Made by a program: the position numbers and the translations under genes. Positions 1 through 8,900 of a stretch of 64,000 nucleotides of DNA are shown piece by piece (position 1 is the stretch's first letter; each line of letters starts with the position of its first letter). A model generated the notes under the pieces. It saw only the letters and a list, made by a program, of their open reading frames with translations, ran no database searches and was not told the origin of the DNA. The stretch spans positions 1-64,000 of the forward strand of contig QQVO01000051.1 of the NCBI GenBank assembly GCA_003388505.1, given 5' to 3'. The stretch comes from Planctomycetota bacterium (GTDB taxonomy: Bacteria; Planctomycetota; Planctomycetia; Planctomycetales; Planctomycetaceae).

Positions 1-195
1 ACCAACTGGCCAGCAAGCTCTCCCCGCAGGCGGATGACATAAGTCGACCTCCGTGAGAAACGTGGAACCTCCGCAAACTCCAGCCATACTACGCACCAAC
101 CCCATATTGGAAAAGGCATTGGCCCTGGTTGATTCGGCACAATCAGTGGGCAGGCGAGCCGGCGATGTGATAGAATCAGCCTGCGGACATTGCCT

Positions 196-642
196 ATGGA
201 CTCCGGGAGCGGAGCCGTGCCGGAACAGTTCAAATATCGATCGGATCGGAATTCCGGCGGCCTGCTGGCCTCGACCATCGTGCTCACGGTCGGTTTCCTG
301 GGATGCCTGGTGATCGGCGTGCTGGCCTATCCCGATCAGCCCGTTGTGCCCATCGTGGTGTGTGGCGGAGTCCTGATGTTTCTGCTGCTCTTCGTGTGGA
401 TGTTCCGCGACGCTCCTGCCGTGACGCAACGAGACCGCTTTCGCTGGCTCTCGCGGCGGAGCGACGCCGTGCCGGCCGCCGACTACGAACCGCGACGAAT
501 CGATTCGAGCGATTCGCGGCCGCAACGATATGGCACGCAGCGGCCGCCCACCCCGGAAGAGCTGCGCGAACTGAAGGACTCGGATCGAAACTGGGTCCCG
601 TCCAATACCCGCGGCAGCCGCCGGTCTCTCAAGCGGGACTGA
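196..642 (+). CDS. Small two-helix membrane protein, unknown function
   Basis: Encodes about 148 residues. Two hydrophobic stretches (roughly residues 23-43 and 49-67) form a probable membrane hairpin, followed by a hydrophilic, Arg/Ser/Pro-rich tail that is likely cytoplasmic. I recognise no enzyme motif. I chose the ATG at 196; an in-frame TTG two codons upstream (190) is also possible, and neither has a clear ribosome-binding site. It is the first complete gene in the window and precedes metG by about 300 bases, so an operon is not evident. Function is not assigned. Confidence 0.6.
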   Translation: MDSGSGAVPEQFKYRSDRNSGGLLASTIVLTVGFLGCLVIGVLAYPDQPVVPIVVCGGVLMFLLLFVWMFRDAPAVTQRDRFRWLSRRSDAVPAADYEPRRIDSSDSRPQRYGTQRPPTPEELRELKDSDRNWVPSNTRGSRRSLKRD

Positions 643-945
643 ACCGGGGTCCAGGGAAGTGTGTCTTCTCAGTCGCCGTGTGCGAGACGAGAACCACGAC
701 CTTCTCCCGCGTTGACCACCTCGTGCTCAAACTTGCGTTTGGGCACCGCCCACGCGCATTCGACCGGTCCCAAACCGCGACCAAGGCAATCGCGTGAGGG
801 TGAGCGCGAACGATCGTAACGACCGCCGATTGCCAATGGGCAGCTTTCGATCTGGGGCGCATCGGTCTAGAATGCGGCCCCGGTCTGTCAGTCACACCGA
901 ACGCACCATCTCCGAATTGATAGAAAGTCGGCCTTCGCCCACTCC
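643..945. other. Intergenic region upstream of metG
   Basis: About 300 bases with no gene I can support. Open frames here are short, have biased Arg/Ala/Pro composition and carry no recognisable motif. It presumably contains the metG leader and promoter, but I see no convincing promoter boxes, terminator or T-box-like structure. Confidence 0.4.
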
Positions 946-3024
946 ATGACGCCCCGCCGCATACTGGTCACAGCCGCTCTCCCGTACGCCAACGGCCACA
1001 TTCACATCGGCCATCTGGTGGAGTACATCCAGACCGACATCTGGGTGCGGTTCCAGAAGCTGCGCGGCCACAACTGCCGCTACTTCTGCGCCGATGACAC
1101 GCACGGCACGGCGATCATGATCCGGGCCCGTCAGGAAGGCCGCAGCGAGGAAGAGGTCATCGCCGATATGCGGGAAGCCCACATCCGGGACTTCGCGGCG
1201 TTCGACATCGAGTTCGACAACTACGGTTCGACGAACAGTGACGAGAACCGGGAGTTGTGCGCGGAGATCTGGCAGGCCGTCACCGATGCGGGTCTGGTGA
1301 TCGAGAAGCCGGTCGAACAGTTCTACGACCCGGTGGCAAAGACCTATCTGGCGGACCGGTTCGTAAGGGGAACTTGTCCCGTCTGCAAGGCGGAGAATCA
1401 GTATGGGGATCACTGCGACAAGTGTCTCTCGAACTACACGCCGCATGAGCTGATTGACCCGCGCAGTACGCTTTCCGATGCGACGCCGGAACTGCGACAG
1501 GCGCCGCACAAGTTCATACAGCTCGAACAGTTGCACGGGTTCCTGACCGAGTGGACTCAGTCGGGGGAGAGTCTTCAGCCCGAGATCGCCAACTACCTGA
1601 AGGGGCACTTCCTGGGTGTCGAAGGGGATGAGCAGAACCCGGTGAAGGAACTGAAAGACTGGGACGTCACGCGACCGCCTGAGTATTTCGGGTTCGAGAT
1701 CCCCGACTTTCCCGGCAACTACTGGTACGTCTGGTTCGACGCGCCGATTGGATACATCGCCAGCACAAAGCAGTGGTGCGACCGTAACGGCGAGAATCTC
1801 GACGACTGGTGGCGGAGCGACGAAACGGAAGTGCATCACTTTATCGGGAAGGACATCACGTACTTTCATACGCTCTTCTGGCCCGGCATCTTGAAGACAG
1901 CCGGATTCAGCCTGCCGACAAGAGTTCACATTCACGGCTTCCTGACCGTGGGCGGCACGAAAATGTCCAAGTCGGAGGGGACGTTCGTGATGGCGTCCAC
2001 CTATGTCAGGCATCTCGACCCGTCTTACCTGCGCTATTTCTTCGCCTCGAAACTGAGTCCGAAGGTGGACGATCTCGACCTGGATCTGGACGACTTCCGC
2101 AACAAAGTCGACAGCGATCTGGTGGGCAAGGTCGTCAACATTGCCAGTCGCTGTGCGAAGTTTGTCGCGAAGAGCAACCTCAGCAAGACGTACCCGGATG
2201 ACGGGCGGTTGTTCGAGCAGGGGGCCTCTGTCGGGAACAGGATTGCGGAGTTCTACGAGAACTGCGACTACAACTCGGCCATGCGCGAAGTGATGGTCCT
2301 GGCCGATCGGGCGAACCAGTTCATCGAAGCGAGAGAACCGTGGAAGCTCCGCAAGGACGATTCGCGGCAGGACGAACTGCGCGACGTCTGCACGGTGGGG
2401 CTGAACCTGTTTCGTCAGATCGTCGTCTATCTGGCGCCCGTCTTGCCGCGCCTGGCCGCACAGACTGCTGAACTGCTCAACAGCCCCATCGAGTCATGGA
2501 ACGACTCGCAGACGCCCTTGACCGGCACGCGAGTGAACGAGTTCCAACACATGATGACCCGCGTCGACCCCAGGAAAGTGGAAGCGATGATTGAAGAGTC
2601 CAAAGAGACCCAGGCGCCCGAAACGAGTGCCGCCCCGAGTTCTGCAGGGTTTTCGGACAGCCCGGAACCGCTGGAGAAGGAACCGCTGACGACCGAGGAC
2701 TGCACGTTCGACGAGTTCATGAAGATCGACATGCGGGTGGCCCGCGTCGTCGAGGCGGCCCACGTTGAGGGCGCCGACAAGCTGCTCCAACTCAAGCTCT
2801 CCCTCGGCGGAGAGGAGACCCGCAACGTCTTCGCCGGCATCAAGAGCGTCTACAACCCGGACGATCTCGTCGGCCGGTTGGTGATCTGCTGCGCCAATCT
2901 CGCGCCGCGCAAAATGCGGTTCGGCGTGAGCGAAGGCATGGTGCTCGCCTGCGGACCGGGCGGGAATGACATCTACCTGCTCAATCCGGACGAGGGGGCA
3001 AAGCCCGGGATGCGCGTGCATTAG
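946..3024 (+). CDS. metG: Methionyl-tRNA synthetase
   Basis: Charges tRNA-Met with methionine in the cytoplasm. The 692-residue protein has the class I signature HIGH at residues 20-23 and KMSKS at 339-343. A CxxC...CxxC zinc knuckle lies near residues 145-160 (CPVC and CDKC). The C-terminal ~105 residues form the EMAPII/Arc1p-like tRNA-binding domain that starts [16 protein letters not shown]. Length and domain order match the long bacterial MetG form that dimerises through this C-terminal domain. A low-complexity Glu/Ala/Ser/Pro linker (about 545-585) separates the anticodon-binding and C-terminal parts. The ATG at 946 begins the conserved [14 protein letters not shown] start; the ribosome-binding site is weak. 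Confidence 0.97.
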   Translation: MTPRRILVTAALPYANGHIHIGHLVEYIQTDIWVRFQKLRGHNCRYFCADDTHGTAIMIRARQEGRSEEEVIADMREAHIRDFAAFDIEFDNYGSTNSDENRELCAEIWQAVTDAGLVIEKPVEQFYDPVAKTYLADRFVRGTCPVCKAENQYGDHCDKCLSNYTPHELIDPRSTLSDATPELRQAPHKFIQLEQLHGFLTEWTQSGESLQPEIANYLKGHFLGVEGDEQNPVKELKDWDVTRPPEYFGFEIPDFPGNYWYVWFDAPIGYIASTKQWCDRNGENLDDWWRSDETEVHHFIGKDITYFHTLFWPGILKTAGFSLPTRVHIHGFLTVGGTKMSKSEGTFVMASTYVRHLDPSYLRYFFASKLSPKVDDLDLDLDDFRNKVDSDLVGKVVNIASRCAKFVAKSNLSKTYPDDGRLFEQGASVGNRIAEFYENCDYNSAMREVMVLADRANQFIEAREPWKLRKDDSRQDELRDVCTVGLNLFRQIVVYLAPVLPRLAAQTAELLNSPIESWNDSQTPLTGTRVNEFQHMMTRVDPRKVEAMIEESKETQAPETSAAPSSAGFSDSPEPLEKEPLTTEDCTFDEFMKIDMRVARVVEAAHVEGADKLLQLKLSLGGEETRNVFAGIKSVYNPDDLVGRLVICCANLAPRKMRFGVSEGMVLACGPGGNDIYLLNPDEGAKPGMRVH

Positions 3025-3074
3025 GCGCGTTCGATCTCCAAGCGTGCGACAGATTTCGAAAGTGAGGTGACAGC

Positions 3075-3341
3075 GTGGCAGGAACCGATCACGGTGCGAA
3101 TCAACCTGTGTCTGCGGAAGAGGAGGCGGGCACTGCGCAGCGGATGCGTTACGGCCTCTCCCTCTTCGCAGTCTACCTGCTCATTTATGGCGGGTTTGTA
3201 TTGCTGAACACCTTTGCGCCGGATCGAGTGGAGGCGACGCCGCTGTTCGGCGTCAATCTGGCGATTCTCTATGGGTTCTTTCTCATCATCGCCGCGTTCG
3301 TGCTGGCGTTGACCTACGGCTGGCTCTGCCGGAAGCGGTGA
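3075..3341 (+). CDS. DUF485 small membrane protein, partner of symporter
   Basis: 88-residue protein with a short cytoplasmic N-terminus and two transmembrane helices (about 27-45 and 58-80). The pattern of a first helix ending in LNTFAPDR, then a second helix and a terminal basic WLCRKR, fits the DUF485 (YjcH) family. In many bacteria yjcH-like genes lie directly upstream of an ActP-type acetate symporter, and here a symporter gene starts about 50 bases downstream. The start is GTG at 3075. The role is probably as an accessory subunit of the transporter; this comes from family context and is not visible in the sequence itself. Confidence 0.8.
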   Translation: MAGTDHGANQPVSAEEEAGTAQRMRYGLSLFAVYLLIYGGFVLLNTFAPDRVEATPLFGVNLAILYGFFLIIAAFVLALTYGWLCRKR

Positions 3342-3389
3342 TTCTGTTCTCCGCCCCCGTCGGCTTTCTCCTCGCGCTCGGGACCATCT

Positions 3390-5147
3390 GTGCTCTACGA
3401 ATTCAATCTCAACGCCGTTTTCGTGTTCGGCCTGATCGTGGCCGTCACGCTGTGGATCAGCTTTTACCTCGGCAGACAGGCGAAGTCCGCCAGCGGATTC
3501 TTTGCGGCCGGGGGCGGCATACACTGGTTCGTGAACGGCGTGGCCTTCGCGGGGGATTATCTCTCAGCGGCGTCGTTCCTCGGCATCTGCGGGATGATCG
3601 CCTTCTACGGCTATGACGGGTTTCTCTATTCGATCGGGTATCTTGCGGGCTGGATCGTCGCCCTGTTCGTCGTCGCCGAACCGCTGAAGCGGCTCGGAAA
3701 GTACACCTTCGCGGATGCGCTCGACGCCCAGTTCGATTCCCGCGGCATCAAGCTGATGGCCGCGATCGCCACCCTCGTCGTCAGCGTGTTTTATCTCATC
3801 CCCCAGATGGTCGGCGCAGGCGCCCTGGTCACGCCGCTGTTCGGTCTGCCGCACTGGGTCGGCGTGTCGATGGTCGGAGCGATCGTCGTGCTGATCGTGG
3901 TCTCCGCAGGCATGGTCAGCACGACCTACGTGCAGTTCCTGAAGGGATCGTTGCTGGTCGTCTTCAGCGCCGTGCTCACGCTGATGATCCTTGCCCGGGG
4001 GTTTACCGTGGACGACGACCCGTCGAGTATCGAACCGCAGGTCGTGACCGTCGAAGCTGATGGAGACCGGCTGGTCAACGGCGTCCCCCAGGGCCGAGGA
4101 ACGGGCGAGACCGACCTGCGACCTGTCGGGAGCGTTTCGAAACTTCCGGGCGGCGCCAAAGAGACCGGGCCCGTCGGGCCGCTGGAGTTCTTTCGCGTGC
4201 TGCAGGACAGCGAAGTCGTGCTGTGGAAGTCCGAAACCGAAACGAACCCCGACGGCTCAACGGTGACGACCTACTCGCCGCAGCCGACTCCCGGCAGCGA
4301 AGTTCTCCGGCCCGGAAATCACCCGGCATTCAAAGGCATCCGCAGCGACAAATTTCTGGACAAGCTGAACTTCCTGTCACTGATGCTGGCCCTCTTCTGC
4401 GGGACGGCGTCGCTGCCGCACATTCTGATTCGCTACTACACCGTGAAGGACCAGGCGAGCGCGCGAAAAAGCACGATTGTCGGCATCGGCAGCATCGGGT
4501 TCTTCTACGTTTTGACGCTCTATCTCGGTCTCGGAGCGATGACCAGCGGTGCGATGGACGTGACCAACTCCAACATGGCTGCGCCGCTGCTGGCGCGGAG
4601 CTTCAATGAATGGCTGTTCGCCATTATCTCGGCGATCGCCTTCACCACGGTCCTGGGGACGGTGAGCGGACTGATCGTCGCGTCCAGCGGGGCGGTCGTG
4701 CACGACCTGATGTCGAACTTCCTCAAGATCGAAATGCACGATTCGAACAAGGTCCGCGTCGCCAAGATCGCGTCGGTCGTCGTCGGAGTCATTGCGATCG
4801 TGCTCGGAATCCTGTTTGAGAAGATGAACGTGAACTACCTGGTCGGCTGGGCCTTCAGCATTGCGGCCTCGGCCAATCTGCCGTCGCTCGTGATGCTCCT
4901 GTTCTGGAAAGGAACGACCAAGCAGGGGATTACAGCCGCCATTCTCGTCGGCATGGTCTCGTCTCTCGGCTGGATCCTGCTGAGCGCCGACACGTTCGCG
5001 AAGGTTTACGGCTACTCGGCCGAAGACGCGGCGGCCGCCGCCGTGGTCCCCTTCAGCCAGCCTGGCATCGTGACGATTCCACTGGGATTTCTGACACTGA
5101 TTGTGGTGTCCCTGCTGACGAAGAGTCGTGCGCCGCAAGCCGCCTGA
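3390..5147 (+). CDS. Sodium:solute symporter, ActP-like
   Basis: 585-residue polytopic protein of the solute:sodium symporter (SSS) family, probably importing acetate or another small monocarboxylate with Na+. The N-terminal segment (SFYLGRQAKSASGFFAAGGGIHWFVNGVAFAGDYLSAASFLG, split by helix 2) is characteristic of the ActP branch. About 13 hydrophobic helices are seen. A hydrophilic insert of roughly 100 residues at about 208-310, rich in Gly/Asp/Thr/Pro, interrupts the usual fold and makes the protein longer than E. coli ActP (549). The start is GTG at 3390 with no strong ribosome-binding site. It follows the DUF485 gene and is probably cotranscribed with it. The substrate is inferred from family and partner gene only. 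Confidence 0.88.
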   Translation: MLYEFNLNAVFVFGLIVAVTLWISFYLGRQAKSASGFFAAGGGIHWFVNGVAFAGDYLSAASFLGICGMIAFYGYDGFLYSIGYLAGWIVALFVVAEPLKRLGKYTFADALDAQFDSRGIKLMAAIATLVVSVFYLIPQMVGAGALVTPLFGLPHWVGVSMVGAIVVLIVVSAGMVSTTYVQFLKGSLLVVFSAVLTLMILARGFTVDDDPSSIEPQVVTVEADGDRLVNGVPQGRGTGETDLRPVGSVSKLPGGAKETGPVGPLEFFRVLQDSEVVLWKSETETNPDGSTVTTYSPQPTPGSEVLRPGNHPAFKGIRSDKFLDKLNFLSLMLALFCGTASLPHILIRYYTVKDQASARKSTIVGIGSIGFFYVLTLYLGLGAMTSGAMDVTNSNMAAPLLARSFNEWLFAIISAIAFTTVLGTVSGLIVASSGAVVHDLMSNFLKIEMHDSNKVRVAKIASVVVGVIAIVLGILFEKMNVNYLVGWAFSIAASANLPSLVMLLFWKGTTKQGITAAILVGMVSSLGWILLSADTFAKVYGYSAEDAAAAAVVPFSQPGIVTIPLGFLTLIVVSLLTKSRAPQAA

Positions 5148-5192
5148 GGCTGCGGTTCCAGATTCTCACGACACCATATCGTTACACACGGC

Positions 5193-5210
5193 GGGCGTGG
5201 AACCACGCCC
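5193..5210. repeat. Perfect GC-rich palindrome after the symporter gene
   Basis: Arms GGGCGTGG (5193-5200) and CCACGCCC (5203-5210) separated by AA form a perfect 8-bp stem. It lies 45 bases after the symporter stop, so it could act in 3' end formation, but there is no T-tract. The same two arm sequences, in the opposite order, form the hairpin at 14766-14784. Confidence 0.6.
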
Positions 5211-5273
5211 TCGTGGTCTGCGAATGTGGTACACTCTACGTCGATCCGCGATCGATTCCACGCGAGGCCTCCA

Positions 5274-5840
5274 ATGAGTACCGATCAGGCGACCTACACG
5301 CCCGAAGACCTCCTGATGATGCCCGACGGCGAGGATTACGAACTCGTCGACGGACAGCTTGTGGAGCGACAAATGAGCATGGAATCGAGTTGGATTGCGG
5401 GACGGGTGTTTTTCGTAATCGAGACATTCGCGCGGGCAACCGGACTCGGTTGGACATTTCCTGAAGGGACGAGCTTCCAGTGCTTTGCCGACGATCCGGA
5501 GCGGGTCCGGCGTCCTGACACGTGCTTCATTCTTCGAGATCGATTGCCTGCCGGACCGACGCCGAAAGGGCACGGACGAGTCGTTCCCGATCTGGTCGTT
5601 GAAGTCGTCTCGCCGAACGACCTGTACGAGGAAGTCGACCGGAAAGTCGACGAGTGGCTCGGCGCCGGGGTGCAGCTTGTCTGGGTCGTCAATCCCCGCA
5701 GCCGCGCCGTCACCATCCACAGCCCAGATGCCGATCCGCACAAATCAAGCGGCGCCGACGAACTGACTGCGGAACCGGTTCTCGCCGAGTTTCGCTGCTC
5801 CGTCGCTGAACTGTTTCCGTCGCAGGAGCAGTCCGCCTAA
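5274..5840 (+). CDS. Uma2-family (DUF820) putative endonuclease
   Basis: 188-residue protein of the Uma2/DUF820 family, a PD-(D/E)xK nuclease-fold group abundant in cyanobacteria and planctomycetes. The N-terminal YTPEDLLMMPDGEDYELVDGQLVER segment, the central RRPDTCFI and PDLVVEVVSPND, and the following VDRKVDEWL segment supply the Asp, Glu and Lys expected of the nuclease core. I chose the ATG at 5274 because it follows a GAGG ribosome-binding site and opens directly into the conserved YTPEDLLMMP segment; the frame is open further upstream. The true biological substrate of this family is unknown. It stands alone, with no obvious partner. Confidence 0.85.
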   Translation: MSTDQATYTPEDLLMMPDGEDYELVDGQLVERQMSMESSWIAGRVFFVIETFARATGLGWTFPEGTSFQCFADDPERVRRPDTCFILRDRLPAGPTPKGHGRVVPDLVVEVVSPNDLYEEVDRKVDEWLGAGVQLVWVVNPRSRAVTIHSPDADPHKSSGADELTAEPVLAEFRCSVAELFPSQEQSA

Positions 5841-6049
5841 GGCGGGCGATTTCGGACAGTCGACAACCACGATCACCCATTCAATCGAAGGTTCTCATGC
5901 GAATTTTGTGAGGCTCGCCTCGTTCTCCCGCAGAAGCGCGTCCGGCGATTCGACTCACGTTCTCGAAGGAACTCTCCCTGTGCGCTCGCCAGGCGACGAT
6001 GTAAAATTCCTTGGAGTGGACTGTGCACAGGCGAACACAGAGCAGAGAA

Positions 6050-6250
6050 ATGGCCACCGCGAAAGACAAGGTCCAGGAGATTCTCCAGCGACTGCCTGAT
6101 GACGCATCGCTTGAATCGATCGAGTACGAGATCTACGTCCAGCGGAAAATCCGGCAGGGCGAAGAGGATGTCGCTGCCGGTCGTGTGCTGACCATGGACG
6201 AGATGCAGCTTCGGCTTGGGAAATGGCTCGAGGAATCCGCTGGACAATAG
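6050..6250 (+). CDS. Type II antitoxin of a ParE-like toxin
   Basis: 66-residue acidic helical protein (MATAKDKVQEILQRLPDD start) with a short motif VQRKIRQGEEDVAAGRVLT typical of small addiction-module antitoxins paired with ParE/RelE toxins. An upstream in-frame start at 6011 exists, but the ATG at 6050 gives the usual antitoxin start and length. The 3' end overlaps the toxin gene by 28 bases, indicating translational coupling. It is expected to bind and neutralise the toxin and probably autoregulate the pair; no operator was identified. Confidence 0.78.
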   Translation: MATAKDKVQEILQRLPDDASLESIEYEIYVQRKIRQGEEDVAAGRVLTMDEMQLRLGKWLEESAGQ

Positions 6251-6540
6251 CGGCCGCCGACGACTTGGAATCAGTCGTGAACTACGTCGCTCAGGACTCT
6301 CCGTCACGGGCGTCGGCGATTGCCCGGGCCGCAGTGGACCAATCGCATAGGATCACACAGGCCCCTGAATCAGGTAGCATTGTTCCGGAGTTTGACGACC
6401 CAACTCTCCGAGAGATTATCGTCAAGCGAAGTTTTCGGCTCATTTTTCGAATTACGCCGGATGCTTGTCATGTCATGGCCTTCCTGCATCATGCAAGGGA
6501 TATTACCCGCCTTGTGCAGAACCGTGAATTCGACTTGTGA
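6223..6540 (+). CDS. ParE/RelE-superfamily toxin
   Basis: 105 residues with the ParE-type plan: an N-terminal strand (RWTIAAADDLESVVNYVAQDSP), two helices, then the C-terminal strand group REIIVKRSFRLIFRI and VMAFLHHARDI. RelE/ParE toxins either cleave mRNA on ribosomes or poison gyrase; the sequence does not tell which. It overlaps the antitoxin gene by 28 bases. Its TGA stop is directly followed, with no gap, by the GTG start of the downstream flavoenzyme gene, so the three genes may be on one transcript. Confidence 0.85.
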   Translation: MARGIRWTIAAADDLESVVNYVAQDSPSRASAIARAAVDQSHRITQAPESGSIVPEFDDPTLREIIVKRSFRLIFRITPDACHVMAFLHHARDITRLVQNREFDL

Positions 6541-7632
6541 GTGAACGTGAATCTGACACAACGCTACGACGCAGACGAGACCTACCGCTGGAACTACGAG
6601 AACCCTCCGCGCGACTTGCCGGAGGTTGACGCGCCTCCTGTTCCCGGCTCGTGGACGTTCTGCGGTCTGCCGGTCGATTCGCCGTTGGGTATCCCGGCCG
6701 GGCCGCTGCTCAACGGCGACTGGGTGCTCTACTACGCGGCGCTCGGATTCGACGTGCTCACCTACAAGACGGTCCGCAGCACCTCTCGTGAATGCTACGA
6801 CCTGCCGAATCTGGTCCCCGTCGATGCCGGCAGCCTCAACGGTGCAGAGGATTGCGTTTCGGCCTCGCCTGAGATGACGGGGAGCTGGGCCGTTTCCTTC
6901 GGGATGCCGTCCGCCGCTCCGGACCACTGGCGGAAGGACGTTGAGCGAACCAGAAACGAGTTGCCAAAGGGAAAGGTACTCTCCGTCTCTGTCGTTGGGA
7001 CGGTCCAGCCAGGCTGGTCGCTCGACGACTTGGCCGACGACTACGCCCGGTGCGCCCGCTGGGCCGTTGACGCCGGCGCGGATTGCATCGAGGCGAATTT
7101 CTCATGTCCCAATGTGTCGACCTGCGACGGCCAGTTGTACCAGCAGCCGCACGACGCCGCCCTGGTGGCGGCGCGCGTTCGCAGTGAGATCGTCGACACG
7201 CCGTTTGTGATCAAGATCGGTCACACGTCGAACAGTCATGACGCCGTGATGTTGCTCGAAGCGGTCGCCGGGTCGGTCGATGGGCTCGCCATGACCAACA
7301 GCGTCGCGACGCGCGTGCAGTCGGCGGAGGGAAAGTTCCTGTTCGACGGCGAGCGCCGCGGAATCTGTGGCGATGCGACGCGGCAGGCCTCGCTCGAACA
7401 ACTGCGGTTGTTCGCGGGGCTGGCAGCGGAGCGCGGACTGACGACGAGTATGATCGGCGTCGGCGGGGCCGGCACGGCGGATCACGTAGGAGATTACCTG
7501 GCCGCCGGCGCGGAGTCCGTTCACATCGCCACGGCCGCCATGATCGACCCCGGAGTCGGACTGGCGATTCGCCGCGAACTCTGCGAGCGAAAAACGGGAC
7601 CGACACTCCGGCAGGCTTCTGCATCACAGTAA
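6541..7632 (+). CDS. Dihydroorotate dehydrogenase-family flavoprotein
   Basis: 363-residue TIM-barrel FMN enzyme of the DHOD family. Visible signatures are LGIPAGPLLNGDWVLYYAALGFD at the N-terminus, NFSCPN with the class 1-type catalytic Cys at residue 189, the lysine of FVIKIGH, MTNS, and the phosphate-binding GVGGAGTADHVGDYLAAGA segment near the C-terminus. The Cys base suggests a soluble class 1-like enzyme rather than the membrane quinone-linked PyrD with Ser. Identity to true pyrimidine-pathway PyrD is uncertain because a C-terminal ~360-residue barrel with an extra N-terminal tail is also seen in related dehydrogenases. The start is GTG at 6541, immediately after the toxin stop. Confidence 0.8.
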   Translation: MNVNLTQRYDADETYRWNYENPPRDLPEVDAPPVPGSWTFCGLPVDSPLGIPAGPLLNGDWVLYYAALGFDVLTYKTVRSTSRECYDLPNLVPVDAGSLNGAEDCVSASPEMTGSWAVSFGMPSAAPDHWRKDVERTRNELPKGKVLSVSVVGTVQPGWSLDDLADDYARCARWAVDAGADCIEANFSCPNVSTCDGQLYQQPHDAALVAARVRSEIVDTPFVIKIGHTSNSHDAVMLLEAVAGSVDGLAMTNSVATRVQSAEGKFLFDGERRGICGDATRQASLEQLRLFAGLAAERGLTTSMIGVGGAGTADHVGDYLAAGAESVHIATAAMIDPGVGLAIRRELCERKTGPTLRQASASQ

Positions 7633-7792
7633 CCCGTTCCGTTGCTGCACGTTGCGTGAGCCGCTCCGAACTGTGAGACGGCTCACCTGCGGAGTTTTCG
7701 TGCTGAAAACTGGCCTTCGCGGGTCTTCGGGGCTGTGTTAGCATCCCGCGCCTCGTTTCCGCCGCTTCCTCCAAGGATGGAGAGTCCCGTCG

Positions 7793-8713
7793 ATGCGTTA
7801 CGCCTCCCGGACAATCGTTGCAGCCCTGTTGCTGATTCCTGGCGCTTTCAGTCTCGCGGCCGTTGCCGCAGAAAACGAGCCTGCTTCGGCGAGCGAGAAG
7901 CACCTGCTCCGCTACAAGCTCAAGCCGGGTGACGTCCTGGAGTATGCGGTTGAGAAGGACTCGACGATCGACGTGCAGGTGGGCGATGCGGCCGGCACGG
8001 TTCGGCATTCCTCGAATTCGGGCAAGCAGTATCGAGTGCTTTCGGTCGACGGCAGCGGCAGGGCCGAACTCGAAGTCCAGATCAAATTCGTTGTCCTGAA
8101 GGCCGAGAACAACGGCCAGAAGTTTGAGTGGGACAGCCGCTCCGAGGAACCGCCGCCGGACGCCTTCAAGGGCGTGCAGGAGACGATTGGAAGCCCGCTG
8201 GGAACGGTCAAGGTCTCTCCCTCGGGGGAAATCGCTGATCTTTCCTTGCCGGAGCGGACCGGCGAGCAACCCGGCGACACGCAGTGGGAAGTTTTTCCGA
8301 TGCTTCCCCAAGAACCGGTCGCGGTCGGAGAGACATGGAAGGAAGCTTTTGAGATTCAGATTCAGGCGACTCCGACGCTGAAGAAAGGCGTCAAAATGCA
8401 GCGGATGTACACGCTCAAGTCGGTCGAAGACGGTCGCGCCACGATTGACGTCCGCACGCTCGTCCTTTCTCCGATCCGCGATCCGATGGAGGAAGGGCAA
8501 CTGATCCAGCGGACTCCCCACGGCACGCTGGTCCTCGACATCAACGAAGGCCGGCTCCTCGAGCGAGACCTGAAGATCGACAGCCGCGTCGTCGGCTTCC
8601 AGGGACCGCAGACGTCGCTCGGCGTGGTCGGAACCCGTCGCGAGAGCCTCTCGTCGACGGAATCGGCCGTCGTTTCCGGCGACTCGAAGACGCAGCAGCG
8701 TCAGCGGCGCTGA
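7793..8713 (+). CDS. Secreted DUF6263-like protein, unknown function
   Basis: 306 residues with a clear Sec signal peptide (about residues 1-26, cleavage near AVAAEN). The mature part is a beta-rich domain beginning LLRYKLKPGDVLEYAVEKD and including PLGTVKVSPSGEI and PVAVGETWKE. This pattern matches the secreted DUF6263-type proteins common in planctomycetes; the name is from memory of the family pattern. The ATG at 7793 follows an AAGGATGGAG ribosome-binding site. The gene appears monocistronic and no catalytic residues are evident. Confidence 0.68.
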   Translation: MRYASRTIVAALLLIPGAFSLAAVAAENEPASASEKHLLRYKLKPGDVLEYAVEKDSTIDVQVGDAAGTVRHSSNSGKQYRVLSVDGSGRAELEVQIKFVVLKAENNGQKFEWDSRSEEPPPDAFKGVQETIGSPLGTVKVSPSGEIADLSLPERTGEQPGDTQWEVFPMLPQEPVAVGETWKEAFEIQIQATPTLKKGVKMQRMYTLKSVEDGRATIDVRTLVLSPIRDPMEEGQLIQRTPHGTLVLDINEGRLLERDLKIDSRVVGFQGPQTSLGVVGTRRESLSSTESAVVSGDSKTQQRQRR

Positions 8714-8900
8714 GCCGTGTGAGGCTCCGCACGGCCCGGCCGTGGAGAATCCGCCGGCCCGGCGGAGCGTCCGAATTCCGGCGCACTTTGCGAAGCACTG
8801 ATTGCGTTCGCAATCGCTCGGCGTTCGTTGACGACGTACGGTTTTGCCTTAAACTTCGTGCGATCGCCCGGCGCCATCCCCGGAGCAGACCACAGCGCTG

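Noticed and set aside
4377-5138. - strand frame inside the symporter gene
   Set aside because: Polar, His/Arg/Asp-rich shadow of transmembrane helix codons; no motif.
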